Shown: one piece after another, positions 1 to 8,933 of the stretch
Position numbering within the stretch: the first letter of the stretch is position 1
Layout of the letters: every line of letters starts with the position of its first letter
NCBI GenBank assembly: GCA_028292435.1
Contig: JAQGMI010000023.1
Coordinates: 1-64,000, forward strand
Direction of reading: 5' to 3'
Length of the DNA stretch: 64,000 nt
DNA from: Betaproteobacteria bacterium
GTDB lineage: Bacteria; Pseudomonadota; Gammaproteobacteria; Burkholderiales; SG8-41
Made by a program: the position numbers and the translations under genes
The notes under the pieces: generated by a model
Databases searched by the model: none
What the model saw: only the letters and a program-made list of their open reading frames with translations
Told to the model about the DNA's origin: nothing

Positions 1-960
1 GTCGCGAAGCTGGGCGGCGTCAAAGGCAAGCGGCCGCTCGGCTTCACCGGCCATATCGATACCGTCCCGCTGGGATCGGCGGCCTGGAAAAACGATGCGT
101 TCGGCGCCAGCCTTGAAGGCGGCAAATTATTCGGCCGCGGGTCGAGCGATATGAAAAGCGGTGTCGCCGCGTTTGTGATCGCCGCGCTCATGATGGCGGA
201 AAAAATAAAAGCAGGGCCCGGCGTCACGCTGGTGATCACGGCCGACGAAGAACTCGGCTGCGGCGGTGCGGCGCATTTGGTGAAGCAGGGTAATCTGCTG
301 GGTGAAGTCGGGGCGCTGGTCATCGGCGAGCCGACGGCCAACTATCCGCTGATCGGCCACAAGGGGGCGTTGTGGCTCGACGTTGCGACGCGCGGCATCA
401 CCGCGCACGGCTCGATGCCCGAACGCGGCGACAACGCAATCTACAAAGCGGCCGACGCGATTCAGCAACTGCGCGAATTTGATTTCAAAACGCCAACGCA
501 TGAATTGATGGGCAGCCCGACGCTCAATGTCGGCACGGTTCACGGCGGTCTCAACATCAACTCGGTGCCGGATTCGACATTGATCGGCGTCGACATCCGC
601 ACGATTCCGGGGCAGGACCACGCGCTGATACGCTCGGACCTGCAGCGCGCGCTCGGGGAAACCGTGGAAATCACGCCAACCATCGATGTCGGCGCGATTT
701 ACTCCGACCCGTCGCAGCCATGGATACAGCATGTGTTCAGCGTAACGCAGCCGCATCTCAAAACGCGGCCGCAGGCGAAAACCGCGACGTATTTCACCGA
801 TGCGGCGGTGCTCAAAGATGCGTATCGCGATATTCCAATGGTCGTGCTGGGGCCCGGCGAACCGGCGCTCGCGCACCAGACAGACGAATACTGCCTGGTT
901 GACTGCGTCGAGCAGGCTGTTGATATTTACGTGGAGTTGATTAAGGACTGGAGTTCGTAA
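1..960 (+). CDS. M20 family metallopeptidase (succinyl-diaminopimelate desuccinylase/ArgE-like), 5' truncated
   Basis: The reading frame is open from the first base, so the start lies outside the window and about 319 C-terminal residues are visible. Typical M20 motifs are present: a GHIDTVP segment with a metal-ligand His and Asp, GRGSSDMKSG with a second metal-ligand Asp, and TADEE with the catalytic Glu. A central lid/dimerisation region follows (about residues 125-235 of the visible part), and a late HQTDEY supplies the distal His. The family removes N-acyl groups from amino acids by zinc-dependent hydrolysis in the cytoplasm. The gene overlaps the following amidase by one base (TAATG), which suggests co-transcription and a joint role in amide or acyl-amino-acid breakdown. 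DapE, ArgE and carboxypeptidase G2-like members cannot be separated from this fragment. Confidence 0.85.
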   Translation, partial: VAKLGGVKGKRPLGFTGHIDTVPLGSAAWKNDAFGASLEGGKLFGRGSSDMKSGVAAFVIAALMMAEKIKAGPGVTLVITADEELGCGGAAHLVKQGNLLGEVGALVIGEPTANYPLIGHKGALWLDVATRGITAHGSMPERGDNAIYKAADAIQQLREFDFKTPTHELMGSPTLNVGTVHGGLNINSVPDSTLIGVDIRTIPGQDHALIRSDLQRALGETVEITPTIDVGAIYSDPSQPWIQHVFSVTQPHLKTRPQAKTATYFTDAAVLKDAYRDIPMVVLGPGEPALAHQTDEYCLVDCVEQAVDIYVELIKDWSS

Positions 961-2240
961 TGGGCGCATTGAATACCTTGTCAGTGATCGAAGCGGCGCG
1001 CCAGATCGCGGCGAAAAAAATCACGTCGGAAGCGCTCGTGCGCGATTGTCTCGAGCGAATTGAGGCGCGCGAACCCGAGGTTCAGGCGTGGACGCATATC
1101 GACGGTGAGGCGGCGCTGGCGCAGGCGCGCGCCGCCGACAAACACACGGGCAGCGGTCTGCTGCACGGCGTGCCGGTCGGCATCAAAGACCTGATCGATA
1201 CGGCCGACATGCCGACGACTTACGGTTCACCGATTTATGCCGCGCATCGGCCGGCGTGGGATGCGCCGTGCGTGGCGCTCACGCGGGCGGCGGGCGGCGT
1301 CATCATGGGCAAAACGGTGACGACCGAATTCGCCAACATGCATCCGGGAAAAACACGCAATCCGCATAATCCGGCCCACACACCCGGCGGTTCGTCGTCG
1401 GGCTCGGTTGCCGCGGTGGCCGATTATATGGTGCCGGCGGCGTTCGGCACGCAGACCGCGGGTTCGGTAATCCGGCCGGCATCGTACTGCGGCGTCGTCG
1501 GCTACAAGCCGAGCTTTGGCTTGATCAGCCGCGTCGGCGTCAAAGCTTTGTCCGATACGCTCGACACCGTTGGCACCATCGCACGAACTGTCCCGGATGC
1601 GGCGTACTTTGCCGCCGCGGTCACCGGACGCCGCGAGCTGATTATCGATAAACCGTTGGGCGCGAAGCTGCGGATCGGCATCTGCCGCACGTACGAGTGG
1701 AAGCACGCACAGCCTGAAACAGTCGCCGCGCTCGAGTCGGCTGCGAGCCGTCTCGCTGCGTCGGGCGCGAGCGTGAATGAGGTGAAATTGCCCCCCACCT
1801 ACGCGAATCTCGTGCAAGCGCAGATCGATATCATGTTCGTCGAACAGGCGCAGTCGCTCGCGTATGAACGGCTAAATGCGTGGCCGCAGATCAGCAAACG
1901 GCTGCAGGCGCTGTTCCAGGACGGATTGCAAATCTCGTTCGAACGTTTCGATGCCGCGCAGCGGCTCGCTCGCAATTGCCGCCGATCCCTGGCCGACGTG
2001 TTCGCCGAGTGTGACATATTGCTCGCGCCGAGCGCGCCGGGTGCGGCACCCGCCGGTCTTGATATGACGGGCGACCCGGTGTTCAACCGGATGTGGACCT
2101 TGTTGCGCACGCCCTGCGTCACCGTGCCGGTCGCGGCGGCCGCGAACGGGTTGCCGGTCGGCTTGCAAGTCATCGGCGCATTCGGCTGCGACGTGGAGGT
2201 GCTGGCTGCCGCACATTGGGTCCATCAGACGCTGACTTAG
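960..2240 (+). CDS. amidase signature family hydrolase
   Basis: A 426-residue protein with the amidase signature fold. The Ser-cisSer-Lys triad is readable: Lys near residue 76 in GIKDL, the Ser-rich GGSSSGS loop at about 143-149, and the nucleophile Ser near 169 in GTQTAGSV. These enzymes hydrolyse amide bonds (GatA, AtzF, mandelamide and indoleacetamide hydrolases belong here). The length is slightly short for GatA and no gatB or gatC is nearby, so a free-standing catabolic amidase is more likely than a tRNA amidotransferase. The ATG overlaps the stop of the upstream M20 peptidase by one base, so the two are probably translationally coupled. The substrate is unknown. Confidence 0.85.
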   Translation: MGALNTLSVIEAARQIAAKKITSEALVRDCLERIEAREPEVQAWTHIDGEAALAQARAADKHTGSGLLHGVPVGIKDLIDTADMPTTYGSPIYAAHRPAWDAPCVALTRAAGGVIMGKTVTTEFANMHPGKTRNPHNPAHTPGGSSSGSVAAVADYMVPAAFGTQTAGSVIRPASYCGVVGYKPSFGLISRVGVKALSDTLDTVGTIARTVPDAAYFAAAVTGRRELIIDKPLGAKLRIGICRTYEWKHAQPETVAALESAASRLAASGASVNEVKLPPTYANLVQAQIDIMFVEQAQSLAYERLNAWPQISKRLQALFQDGLQISFERFDAAQRLARNCRRSLADVFAECDILLAPSAPGAAPAGLDMTGDPVFNRMWTLLRTPCVTVPVAAAANGLPVGLQVIGAFGCDVEVLAAAHWVHQTLT

Positions 2241-2326
2241 CGCTCGGCGCCGGGCATCCATGAATTCAGTATCGCCGCGTCTTGCTGTGGGATAATGGCT
2301 GGCGATTGAACCAATCGATTGGCATA

Positions 2327-3244
2327 ATGGCGCGTCAAACGCAGAATCTCGCAGTGTTGTTTGCTGACATCAGCGACAGCACCAAGCTTTACAGCACATT
2401 AGGCGACAACGCCGCGCGCGTGGTCGTCAATGCGTGCCTTTCTCTGGTTACCCAAGTCGTCGAGCGCTGCAAGGGCAGGGTCGTCAAGACCATCGGCGAT
2501 GAAGCCATGTGCGTTTTCCGGCGCGCCGACGACGGCGTGACCGCCGCGAGCGAAATTCAGACCGCGGTTGAAACCAAGCGGCCGGGACGCTATCACGTGC
2601 AAATGCACATCGGCTTGCATTACGGCCCGGTACTCGTCGAGGACAACGACATATTCGGCGATACAGTCAATGCCGCTGCCTACCTGACTGCGGTTGCCGC
2701 TGCCGAACAGATTCTTACCACTGAAGCCACCGAACGCAATCTGTCGCCGGAGCTGCGCACGACCGTGCGCCCCGTTTTCAAGGCGGTGCTAAAAGGCAGT
2801 TCCGACGAATCGACCGTTTACCAGGTGGTCTGGCACAAAGACGTCGCCGAACTTACCGACGTCAACATGCGGTCGCACAAATTCATTCCCGGCGATCAGG
2901 GCAGCCTCATCATCGCGCATCGCAATCTGAGCCTGCGCCTTGATCAGACGTGCGCCAATATAACGATCGGCCGCGGCGAAGATTGCGATCTGGTGGTGCA
3001 CGAGAAACTCGCCTCGCGCAAGCACATGAGCATCCGCCTCATGCGTACGCATTTCTATCTGGTCGATCACAGTCTCAACGGCACCTTCGTCACGCTCGAT
3101 AGCGGCGACGAAGTACACGTGCTGCGCAAAGAGCTTCTGCTTGACGGGTCTGGCAATCTGACGCTCGGACGCAGCACGCGCGACGGCGCCGAGGAAGTCA
3201 TCACCTTTACGCGCGACCGCCGATCGATGTATCGGGTCGAGTAA
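2327..3244 (+). CDS. class III adenylate/guanylate cyclase with C-terminal FHA domain
   Basis: From the chosen ATG the protein is 305 residues. An upstream in-frame TTG at 2282 would add 15 residues unlike the family. Residues 1-170 form a class III cyclase catalytic domain: FADISDS and TIGDEA carry the two metal-binding Asp residues, followed by HIGLHYGP and a FGDTVNAA segment. Residues about 200-295 form an FHA domain (IGRGEDCDLVV, SRKHMSI, SLNGTFV), which binds phosphothreonine peptides. The combination suggests a soluble cyclase whose activity or location responds to Ser/Thr phosphorylation. No kinase or phosphatase gene is adjacent. Whether the product is cAMP or cGMP is not decided here. 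Confidence 0.85.
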   Translation: MARQTQNLAVLFADISDSTKLYSTLGDNAARVVVNACLSLVTQVVERCKGRVVKTIGDEAMCVFRRADDGVTAASEIQTAVETKRPGRYHVQMHIGLHYGPVLVEDNDIFGDTVNAAAYLTAVAAAEQILTTEATERNLSPELRTTVRPVFKAVLKGSSDESTVYQVVWHKDVAELTDVNMRSHKFIPGDQGSLIIAHRNLSLRLDQTCANITIGRGEDCDLVVHEKLASRKHMSIRLMRTHFYLVDHSLNGTFVTLDSGDEVHVLRKELLLDGSGNLTLGRSTRDGAEEVITFTRDRRSMYRVE

Positions 3245-3247
3245 GCC

Positions 3248-4129
3248 TTATTTGCGCGGTTCGTCGGCAACCAGCCTGACGACATCGAGCCCGCTACGCG
3301 ATTTGTCGCGGTTCTCCGGCGTTTCTTTACCAAGAGCAGTACCTGCAATGAACGTGTACATATCGGCCGCGCCCTGCAGTATTTTCGGCGTCATGCCGGC
3401 GCCCTCGAACGTCTTTGCAATTTCCAGCATTTCCGGCACCCAGCGATAGGCCTTCGCCGGCATCGCGGGCAGCGCGCCGACCGCCCAGGTGTACACGTCG
3501 CTGCGCGATGCTTTGATCTGCGCTTCGAGCGCCGCATCGACGCCGAGCCGCCGCGCAGCTACCAGCAGTTCCAGCATCAGCGCCTGCGTGCCCTTGGTCA
3601 TTGCGGCGTAGCACATCTTGATGGCGCTGGCGTCGCCGATGCGTTCGCTCAGAACGGCAATCGCGATGTGCGGGTTCGCGAGTTGCTCAAGCGATTTCGC
3701 TTCAGGCCCTGAAACATACAATGTCGTCTTGGCGGTGCCGCGCGGCGGCGGCCCGATGATGCCGCCGTCAGCGCAGCGGCCGCCGGCCTCGGTGATGCGG
3801 TCGGCAATCGCCTGCATGGTGACCGGCGCAATCGCATTGCAATCGACGATCAACGGACTGCGCTTCGTAACTTTCAGCGCCTGCGCGACCTCATCGGCGA
3901 AACTCAACGCGGCGCCCGGATTCATGACCGACAGAATGACTTCACAGCGCTCGGTCAGCGCGGCGACGGTGCCCACGTCGGTCAGTCCGGCTTCGCGCGC
4001 GAGTGTCTTGCTGCGCTCACTGCGTGCAGCGAGCGCGGTGCACACATTGAAGCCGTGGTTTTTGAGCTGGAGTGCGATCGCCTGGCCCATGTCGCCGGGA
4101 CTCATCACACCGATGGTTTGAATTTTCAT
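3248..4129 (-). CDS. NAD(P)-binding 6-phosphogluconate dehydrogenase-like oxidoreductase (DUF1932)
   Basis: A 293-residue protein on the minus strand. The N-terminus has a Rossmann-type dinucleotide-binding stretch in which SPGDMGQ replaces the usual GxGxxG. The middle resembles beta-hydroxyacid dehydrogenases (VDCNAIAP, GGIIGPPP), and the C-terminal half is the all-helical DUF1932 domain with the conserved Lys region KMCYAAMTKG. The start at 4129 was chosen because AGGAG lies at suitable spacing upstream and the Rossmann fold begins there; longer forms add an unrelated leader. It is convergent with the cyclase gene, three bases between stops, and divergent from the MFS gene. The substrate is unknown, probably a small hydroxy acid. 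Confidence 0.8.
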   Translation of the reverse strand: MKIQTIGVMSPGDMGQAIALQLKNHGFNVCTALAARSERSKTLAREAGLTDVGTVAALTERCEVILSVMNPGAALSFADEVAQALKVTKRSPLIVDCNAIAPVTMQAIADRITEAGGRCADGGIIGPPPRGTAKTTLYVSGPEAKSLEQLANPHIAIAVLSERIGDASAIKMCYAAMTKGTQALMLELLVAARRLGVDAALEAQIKASRSDVYTWAVGALPAMPAKAYRWVPEMLEIAKTFEGAGMTPKILQGAADMYTFIAGTALGKETPENRDKSRSGLDVVRLVADEPRK

Positions 4130-4278
4130 GCGTGAATCTCCTGGTTGTAGCGCAAGGTCGTCGCGTTGCATGCATTCTAACTCGCGATGCGGGCGCGGCG
4201 GTTCGTGCGCGCTACGCATGGATTACAATCGGCGCTTACAGTCGAAGCGCGCGCTTTGCCGCCGCGCCAGGGAAGCTC

Positions 4279-5448
4279 ATGGGGTTTTACGTCATCGTCG
4301 CCCTGACGGTGCTGAATCATATTGCGTACAAGGGCAGCAAGATGCTGATCTCGCTGTACGCAATCGAACTCGCCGCGTCGCCGCTTACAATTGGCATCCT
4401 GTATTCACTGTATTCGTTTTTTTCGCTGTTTCTCGCGCTTTACGCGGGCCGCATCTCGGATCGTCTCGGTCCGCGGCCGCCCATGCTGATGGGGTCGCTC
4501 GCGTTGAGCGGCGGTCTCATCCTGCCGTTTGTGTGGCCGGGACTGCCCGCGCTGTTCGTTTCCGCGACACTGATCGGCACGCTGTATATTTTCTACATGG
4601 TGTCGGCGCAGCATCTGATCGGTGCGTTCGGCGCCGGTCATGACCGCACGCGCAACTACGCGACATTCAGTCTTGGCGTTGCGTTGACCGCGCTGATAGG
4701 GCCGACGATGACCGGGTTTCTGATCGATTCCATCGGGTATCAATCGACGTACCTCGTGCTTGCACTGCTGCCGGTCGGTCCGATTGTTTTCCTGCTATTT
4801 TTTGCGCGCAGATTGCCGCGGGTGGCCGAGGACCCGAAGCGGGGCGGCCACCGCACCATGGACCTGATTCGCAATCCGCCATTGCGGCGCGCATTTATCG
4901 CGGCCGGTATCATTGAAACGGGCGGCGAACTTTTCAATTTTTACATGCCGATCTACGGGCGCTCAATCGACCTGTCCGCTTCGTTGATCGGCATCATCAT
5001 CGGCACCTATGCGGTTGCGGTATTGATGACGCGGCTCGTCATGAGTGCGCTCGTTAAACGCAGCAGCGAGGAATCGGTCTTGTACCGTTCGCTCGCGGTG
5101 GCGGCATTTGCGTGCCTGCTGTTTCCGTTCGTCACCAGCGTATACATGCTTGCGGGAATTTCATTCGTGCTCGGCATCGGGCTGGGCTGTTGCGGGCCGC
5201 TGTCGATGGTAATCACGTATAACCGCGCACCCGAAGGACGCAGCGGCGAAGCAATGGGGCTGCGCCAGAGCTTCAACAAATTCACCGAGGTGCTCGTGCC
5301 GCTGATCTTCGGCACCATTGGCGGTGCTTTCGGCATCGGCGCCGCGTTCTGGATGGATGCTGTGCTGCTCGGCGCCGGCGCGCTCGTGATGAAAGCAGAT
5401 GCGGCGAAATCGCGCACGGCCGAACCGATAACGCGCAAGCTCGACTAA
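4279..5448 (+). CDS. major facilitator superfamily transporter
   Basis: A 389-residue integral membrane protein with about twelve hydrophobic segments and the MFS motif A in the cytoplasmic loop after the second segment (GRISDRLGPRP). A central hydrophilic loop with RLPRVAEDPKRGG separates the two six-helix halves. The start was set at 4279 because the hydrophobic N-terminus begins immediately after it and a GGGAA-type ribosome site precedes it; the frame upstream is arginine-rich and not membrane-like. It is divergently arranged with the DUF1932 oxidoreductase. Substrate and direction of transport cannot be inferred. Confidence 0.8.
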   Translation: MGFYVIVALTVLNHIAYKGSKMLISLYAIELAASPLTIGILYSLYSFFSLFLALYAGRISDRLGPRPPMLMGSLALSGGLILPFVWPGLPALFVSATLIGTLYIFYMVSAQHLIGAFGAGHDRTRNYATFSLGVALTALIGPTMTGFLIDSIGYQSTYLVLALLPVGPIVFLLFFARRLPRVAEDPKRGGHRTMDLIRNPPLRRAFIAAGIIETGGELFNFYMPIYGRSIDLSASLIGIIIGTYAVAVLMTRLVMSALVKRSSEESVLYRSLAVAAFACLLFPFVTSVYMLAGISFVLGIGLGCCGPLSMVITYNRAPEGRSGEAMGLRQSFNKFTEVLVPLIFGTIGGAFGIGAAFWMDAVLLGAGALVMKADAAKSRTAEPITRKLD

Positions 5449-5470
5449 GCAGATATGGCGTGGCGCGATC

Positions 5471-5501
5471 TGGCGGGCATGGCAGGTCGCGCTGGTATAC
5501 T
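5471..5501 (+). promoter_or_regulatory. putative extended -10 sigma-70 promoter for the gamma-glutamyltransferase gene
   Basis: TGGTATACT at 5493-5501 gives an extended -10 element with a five-of-six TATAAT match (TATACT at 5496-5501). The -35 region around 5471-5476 is weak, as is common with an extended -10. Initiation near 5508 supports the downstream TTG start for the ggt gene and argues against the upstream ATG at 5455. Confidence 0.4.
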
Positions 5502-5577
5502 CCGCGCATTAGCCGGTACCGGGTCGGATTTATCACCAGTACTGGTTTGGCAAGATACTCCTACGAGGAATCCATTG

Positions 5578-7326
5578 TTGCCTGATCAGGTCAGCGCATC
5601 GCCGCGTACGTGGATAATTCAAGCGCTGAGCGGCTGGCATGGCCGCGCGTACAAGTGGCGGCGTGCCTGCACGCTTGTTCTCACATGCATTGCATTCACC
5701 GCTGCCGCGGCTGAGCTGCCGTCGCGCGCAGCAATTGCGAGCGCGCATCCGCTCGCGACTGAGGCAGGATATCGGGTTCTGGAGCAGGGCGGCAATGCGT
5801 TCGACGCCGCGGTAACCATTGCCGCAGTGCTTGCAGTTGTTGAACCGTATTCAGCGGGTTTGGGCGGCGGCGGCTTCTGGCTGCTTCATCGTGCAGTCGA
5901 TCGCAAACAGGTGATGGTCGATGCGCGCGAAATGGCGCCGGCCGGTATTGCGCTTTCTCAGTACGTCGACGAGCAGGGCGTGCCGGTCCCTAACGCAACA
6001 CTTCGCGGCGGCAAAGCGGCGGGCATTCCGGGGGTGCCCGCCGGCATGGTGCACCTCGCGCAGCGCTACGGTAAATTGAAATTGCGAGTGCTGCTTGCCC
6101 CGGCTATTGCGCTCGCGCGCGACGGGTTCAATATCGATTCCCGCTTTGCCAATGTGGCGCGGGTCCGTCAGGCGTTGCTGCGCGACGGCATCAACACCGC
6201 GCGAATTTTTTTGGATAACGGCAATCCGCCGGCCCAGGGTTATCTTTTGCGCCAACCCGAACTTGCGGCGACGCTCGAGGCGCTCGCCGAACATGGGCGC
6301 GATGGTTTTTATCGCGGCGCGGTTGGCCAATCGCTGGTCAGCGCAGTCAATGCCGCAGGCGGGGTGTGGCGGGCCGCCGATTTAACCAACTATAAAATTA
6401 TCGAGCGGCCACCCGTACGTTTCAGCTACCGCGGCGCGACCATCGTCTCAGCTGCGCTGCCTTCGTCGGGCGGAATCACGCTTGCGCAGACGCTGAACAT
6501 CCTCGAAGACTATCGCATCGCTGACGCGCGCGATCCGGCGAGCGCGCATGTCGTGATCGAAGCGTTGCGCCGTGGATTTCAGGACCGGCTGCGCTATCTC
6601 GGCGACACCGATTTCGTCGTCGTGCCGATCGGCCGGCTGGTGGACAAAAAATACGCGCACAGCCGTGCGGCTTCAATTAATCCCGATTTTGCAACGCCGT
6701 TCGACACGCTGATGGGTTCGCCGTTGGCGGCGGCCAAGCCGGAAAGTTATAACACCACGCATTACTCGGTAATTGACGCTGACGGCAATCGCGTCGGCGC
6801 GACGTTGAGCATTAACGCGTGGTTTGGCGGCGGTGTGGTCGCCGGCAATACCGGTGTGCTGCTCAATAATGAAATAGACGATTTTTCACTCGGTCCGAAC
6901 TTGCCGAATATTTATCGCCTGCTCGGGAGCAAAGCCAATGAGATGGCGCCGCACAAGCGGCCGTTGTCCAGCATGAGCCCGACGTTCGTCGAAGACGACA
7001 AAGGGGTTCTCGTCATCGGCGCGCCCGGCGGTTCGCGCATCATCAGCATGGTGCTGTTCGGCATTCTGGATTATTTGAGTCAGACCAAAGTCGATCTTTT
7101 GAAAATCTTGACGGCGCCGCGCTATCATCATCAGTGCTGGCCTGACGTGGTTGAAATCGAGCCTGACAGTTTTTCGGATAGCTGGCGGGCGTCGCTCGAG
7201 GCGAAAGGCCATACGCTCAAGCCGGCGAACCGCAAGTGGGGCAATATGCAGGCGGCTTTCAAATCGAAGACCGGCGAAGCGCAGGCCGCAAGCGACCCGC
7301 GCGGATTCGATATGGGCGGATACTGA
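5578..7326 (+). CDS. ggt: gamma-glutamyltransferase
   Basis: A periplasmic N-terminal nucleophile hydrolase that transfers or hydrolyses the gamma-glutamyl group of glutathione and related compounds. The proenzyme self-cleaves before a Thr in the TTHYSV motif, seen about two thirds along, giving large and small subunits. Other family signatures are ASAHPLAT, GGNAFDAA, SAGLGGGGF, LPSSGGITL and SSMSPT. A basic stretch followed by a hydrophobic segment ending TAAAAELP is a signal peptide. I prefer the TTG at 5578 (or 5575) because AGGA lies 5-8 bases upstream and the promoter at about 5496 is inside the longer frame from ATG 5455. The DUF4337 gene follows closely. Confidence 0.9.
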   Translation: MPDQVSASPRTWIIQALSGWHGRAYKWRRACTLVLTCIAFTAAAAELPSRAAIASAHPLATEAGYRVLEQGGNAFDAAVTIAAVLAVVEPYSAGLGGGGFWLLHRAVDRKQVMVDAREMAPAGIALSQYVDEQGVPVPNATLRGGKAAGIPGVPAGMVHLAQRYGKLKLRVLLAPAIALARDGFNIDSRFANVARVRQALLRDGINTARIFLDNGNPPAQGYLLRQPELAATLEALAEHGRDGFYRGAVGQSLVSAVNAAGGVWRAADLTNYKIIERPPVRFSYRGATIVSAALPSSGGITLAQTLNILEDYRIADARDPASAHVVIEALRRGFQDRLRYLGDTDFVVVPIGRLVDKKYAHSRAASINPDFATPFDTLMGSPLAAAKPESYNTTHYSVIDADGNRVGATLSINAWFGGGVVAGNTGVLLNNEIDDFSLGPNLPNIYRLLGSKANEMAPHKRPLSSMSPTFVEDDKGVLVIGAPGGSRIISMVLFGILDYLSQTKVDLLKILTAPRYHHQCWPDVVEIEPDSFSDSWRASLEAKGHTLKPANRKWGNMQAAFKSKTGEAQAASDPRGFDMGGY

Positions 7327-7342
7327 ACAACAGGGAGAACGT

Positions 7343-7927
7343 ATGTCAGGTGGTCATGGACATGGGCATGATGGCGGTCACGGCGGCCCCGAGAACAAGC
7401 GGATCGCACTGCTGATTTCGATTCTGGCTTTGGTGCTGTCGATCTCGGAAACACTGGGCAAGGGCGCGCAGACGACGGCGATCGACAAAAACATCGAAGC
7501 GTCGAACCTGTGGTCGTTCTTTCAGGCAAAGACAATCCGGATGACGGTCGTGCGCACGGCGGCGGAAGCGGCGGAACTCGAATCATCGATCACCGGGCAG
7601 GTGAAGTCGAAAGAGGCGATTGCCGAGCGTGTCGCGGCCTGGCGCAAGACTGCCGAACGCTACGACAGCGAACCGGAAACGAAAGAAGGCCGCCAGGAGC
7701 TCGCGTCGCGTGCGAAAGATGCCGAAAAAATCCGCGATCGTTCGCTCGCGGCTTATCACCACTATGAAACCGCTTCTGCCGGACTGCAGATTGCAATCGT
7801 GCTGGCGTCGGCGGCGATCGTCACGAGCACCATGCTGTTGGCGTGGATAGGCGTCGGCCTTGGTGTCGTTGGCATGGTGTTCTGCGGGATTGCATTTTTT
7901 GCACCGCTTTCAGTTCATCTCTTTTAA
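7343..7927 (+). CDS. DUF4337 family membrane protein with His-rich N-terminus
   Basis: A 194-residue protein. The first 20 residues are rich in His and Gly (several HGH or GGH repeats). A hydrophobic helix follows at about 22-42, then a charged, helix-prone central region, and two hydrophobic segments near the C-terminus (about 145-190). This matches the DUF4337 family, whose function is not established. GGGAG lies 7 bases before the ATG. It sits 16 bases behind ggt and is probably co-transcribed. The His-rich head could bind metal, but that is inference. Confidence 0.75.
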   Translation: MSGGHGHGHDGGHGGPENKRIALLISILALVLSISETLGKGAQTTAIDKNIEASNLWSFFQAKTIRMTVVRTAAEAAELESSITGQVKSKEAIAERVAAWRKTAERYDSEPETKEGRQELASRAKDAEKIRDRSLAAYHHYETASAGLQIAIVLASAAIVTSTMLLAWIGVGLGVVGMVFCGIAFFAPLSVHLF

Positions 7928-7964
7928 GTTGATGTATCATGCGCCGCGCTAAGGTGATGACCGC

Positions 7965-8933
7965 ATGAAGACCACTTTTCTCGAATTCGAGCAGCCGATT
8001 GCCGAGCTCGAAGGAAAAATTGACGAACTGCGCTTCGTGCAGGACGACTCCGCGCTCGATATCTCGGAAGAGATTTCGCGGCTGCAAAAGAAAAGCCAGC
8101 AACTGACCAAAGAAATCTACGCCAAGCTGACGGCGTGGCAGATCTCCCAGGTTGCCCGCCATCCGCAGCGGCCGTATGCGCTCGATTACATGCAGAGCCT
8201 TTTCACCGGCTTCGAAGAACTGCATGGCGATCGCGCGTTCGCGGATGACGCCGCGATTGTCGGCGGATTGGCGCGATTTAACGATCAGTCGGTGATGGTG
8301 ATCGGCCATCAAAAGGGCCGCGACACCAAAGACAAGATCTACCGCAATTTCGGCATGCCGAAGCCCGAGGGGTATCGCAAAGCGCTGCGGCTCATGAAGC
8401 TCGCCGAAAAATTCAGTGTGCCGGTGTTTACATTCATCGATACGCCCGGCGCGTATCCCGGCGTAGGCGCCGAAGAGCGCGGGCAGTCCGAAGCGATCGG
8501 ACGCAACCTTTACGTCATGGCCGAATTGCGCGTGCCGATCATCTGCACTGTGATCGGCGAAGGCGGCTCGGGCGGCGCGCTCGCGATTGCGGTCGGCGAT
8601 GCGCTGTTGATGCTGCAATACGCAACCTACTCGGTGATTTCGCCCGAAGGATGTGCATCGATTCTCTGGAAAAGTGCGGATCACGCGCCTGAGGCCGCAG
8701 AAACGCTCGGCATCACCTCCACGCGACTCAAGACGCTCGGGCTCATCGACAAAATCATTACCGAGCCGCTGGGCGGCGCGCATCGCGATGCCGACGCCAT
8801 GATGCTGACGCTCAAGAAGGCTTTGCAGGATACATTGCGGCAGGTGCAGAGTCAGTCCATCGACGAACTCCTGCAAGCGCGGTTCGACAAACTGATGGGC
8901 TATGGCAAATACAAGGAAGTCGCCGCCAAATAA
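7965..8933 (+). CDS. accA: acetyl-CoA carboxylase carboxyltransferase subunit alpha
   Basis: A 322-residue cytoplasmic protein matching AccA in full length. With AccD it transfers carboxyl from carboxybiotin to acetyl-CoA, the first committed step of fatty acid synthesis. Visible features are the helical N-terminus ([14 protein letters not shown]), the conserved [10 protein letters not shown] and [12 protein letters not shown] segments, and the crotonase-like core with [10 protein letters not shown] forming the oxyanion region, then [13 protein letters not shown]. The 3' end overlaps tilS by 32 bases, an arrangement known in betaproteobacteria. Confidence 0.97.
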   Translation: MKTTFLEFEQPIAELEGKIDELRFVQDDSALDISEEISRLQKKSQQLTKEIYAKLTAWQISQVARHPQRPYALDYMQSLFTGFEELHGDRAFADDAAIVGGLARFNDQSVMVIGHQKGRDTKDKIYRNFGMPKPEGYRKALRLMKLAEKFSVPVFTFIDTPGAYPGVGAEERGQSEAIGRNLYVMAELRVPIICTVIGEGGSGGALAIAVGDALLMLQYATYSVISPEGCASILWKSADHAPEAAETLGITSTRLKTLGLIDKIITEPLGGAHRDADAMMLTLKKALQDTLRQVQSQSIDELLQARFDKLMGYGKYKEVAAK

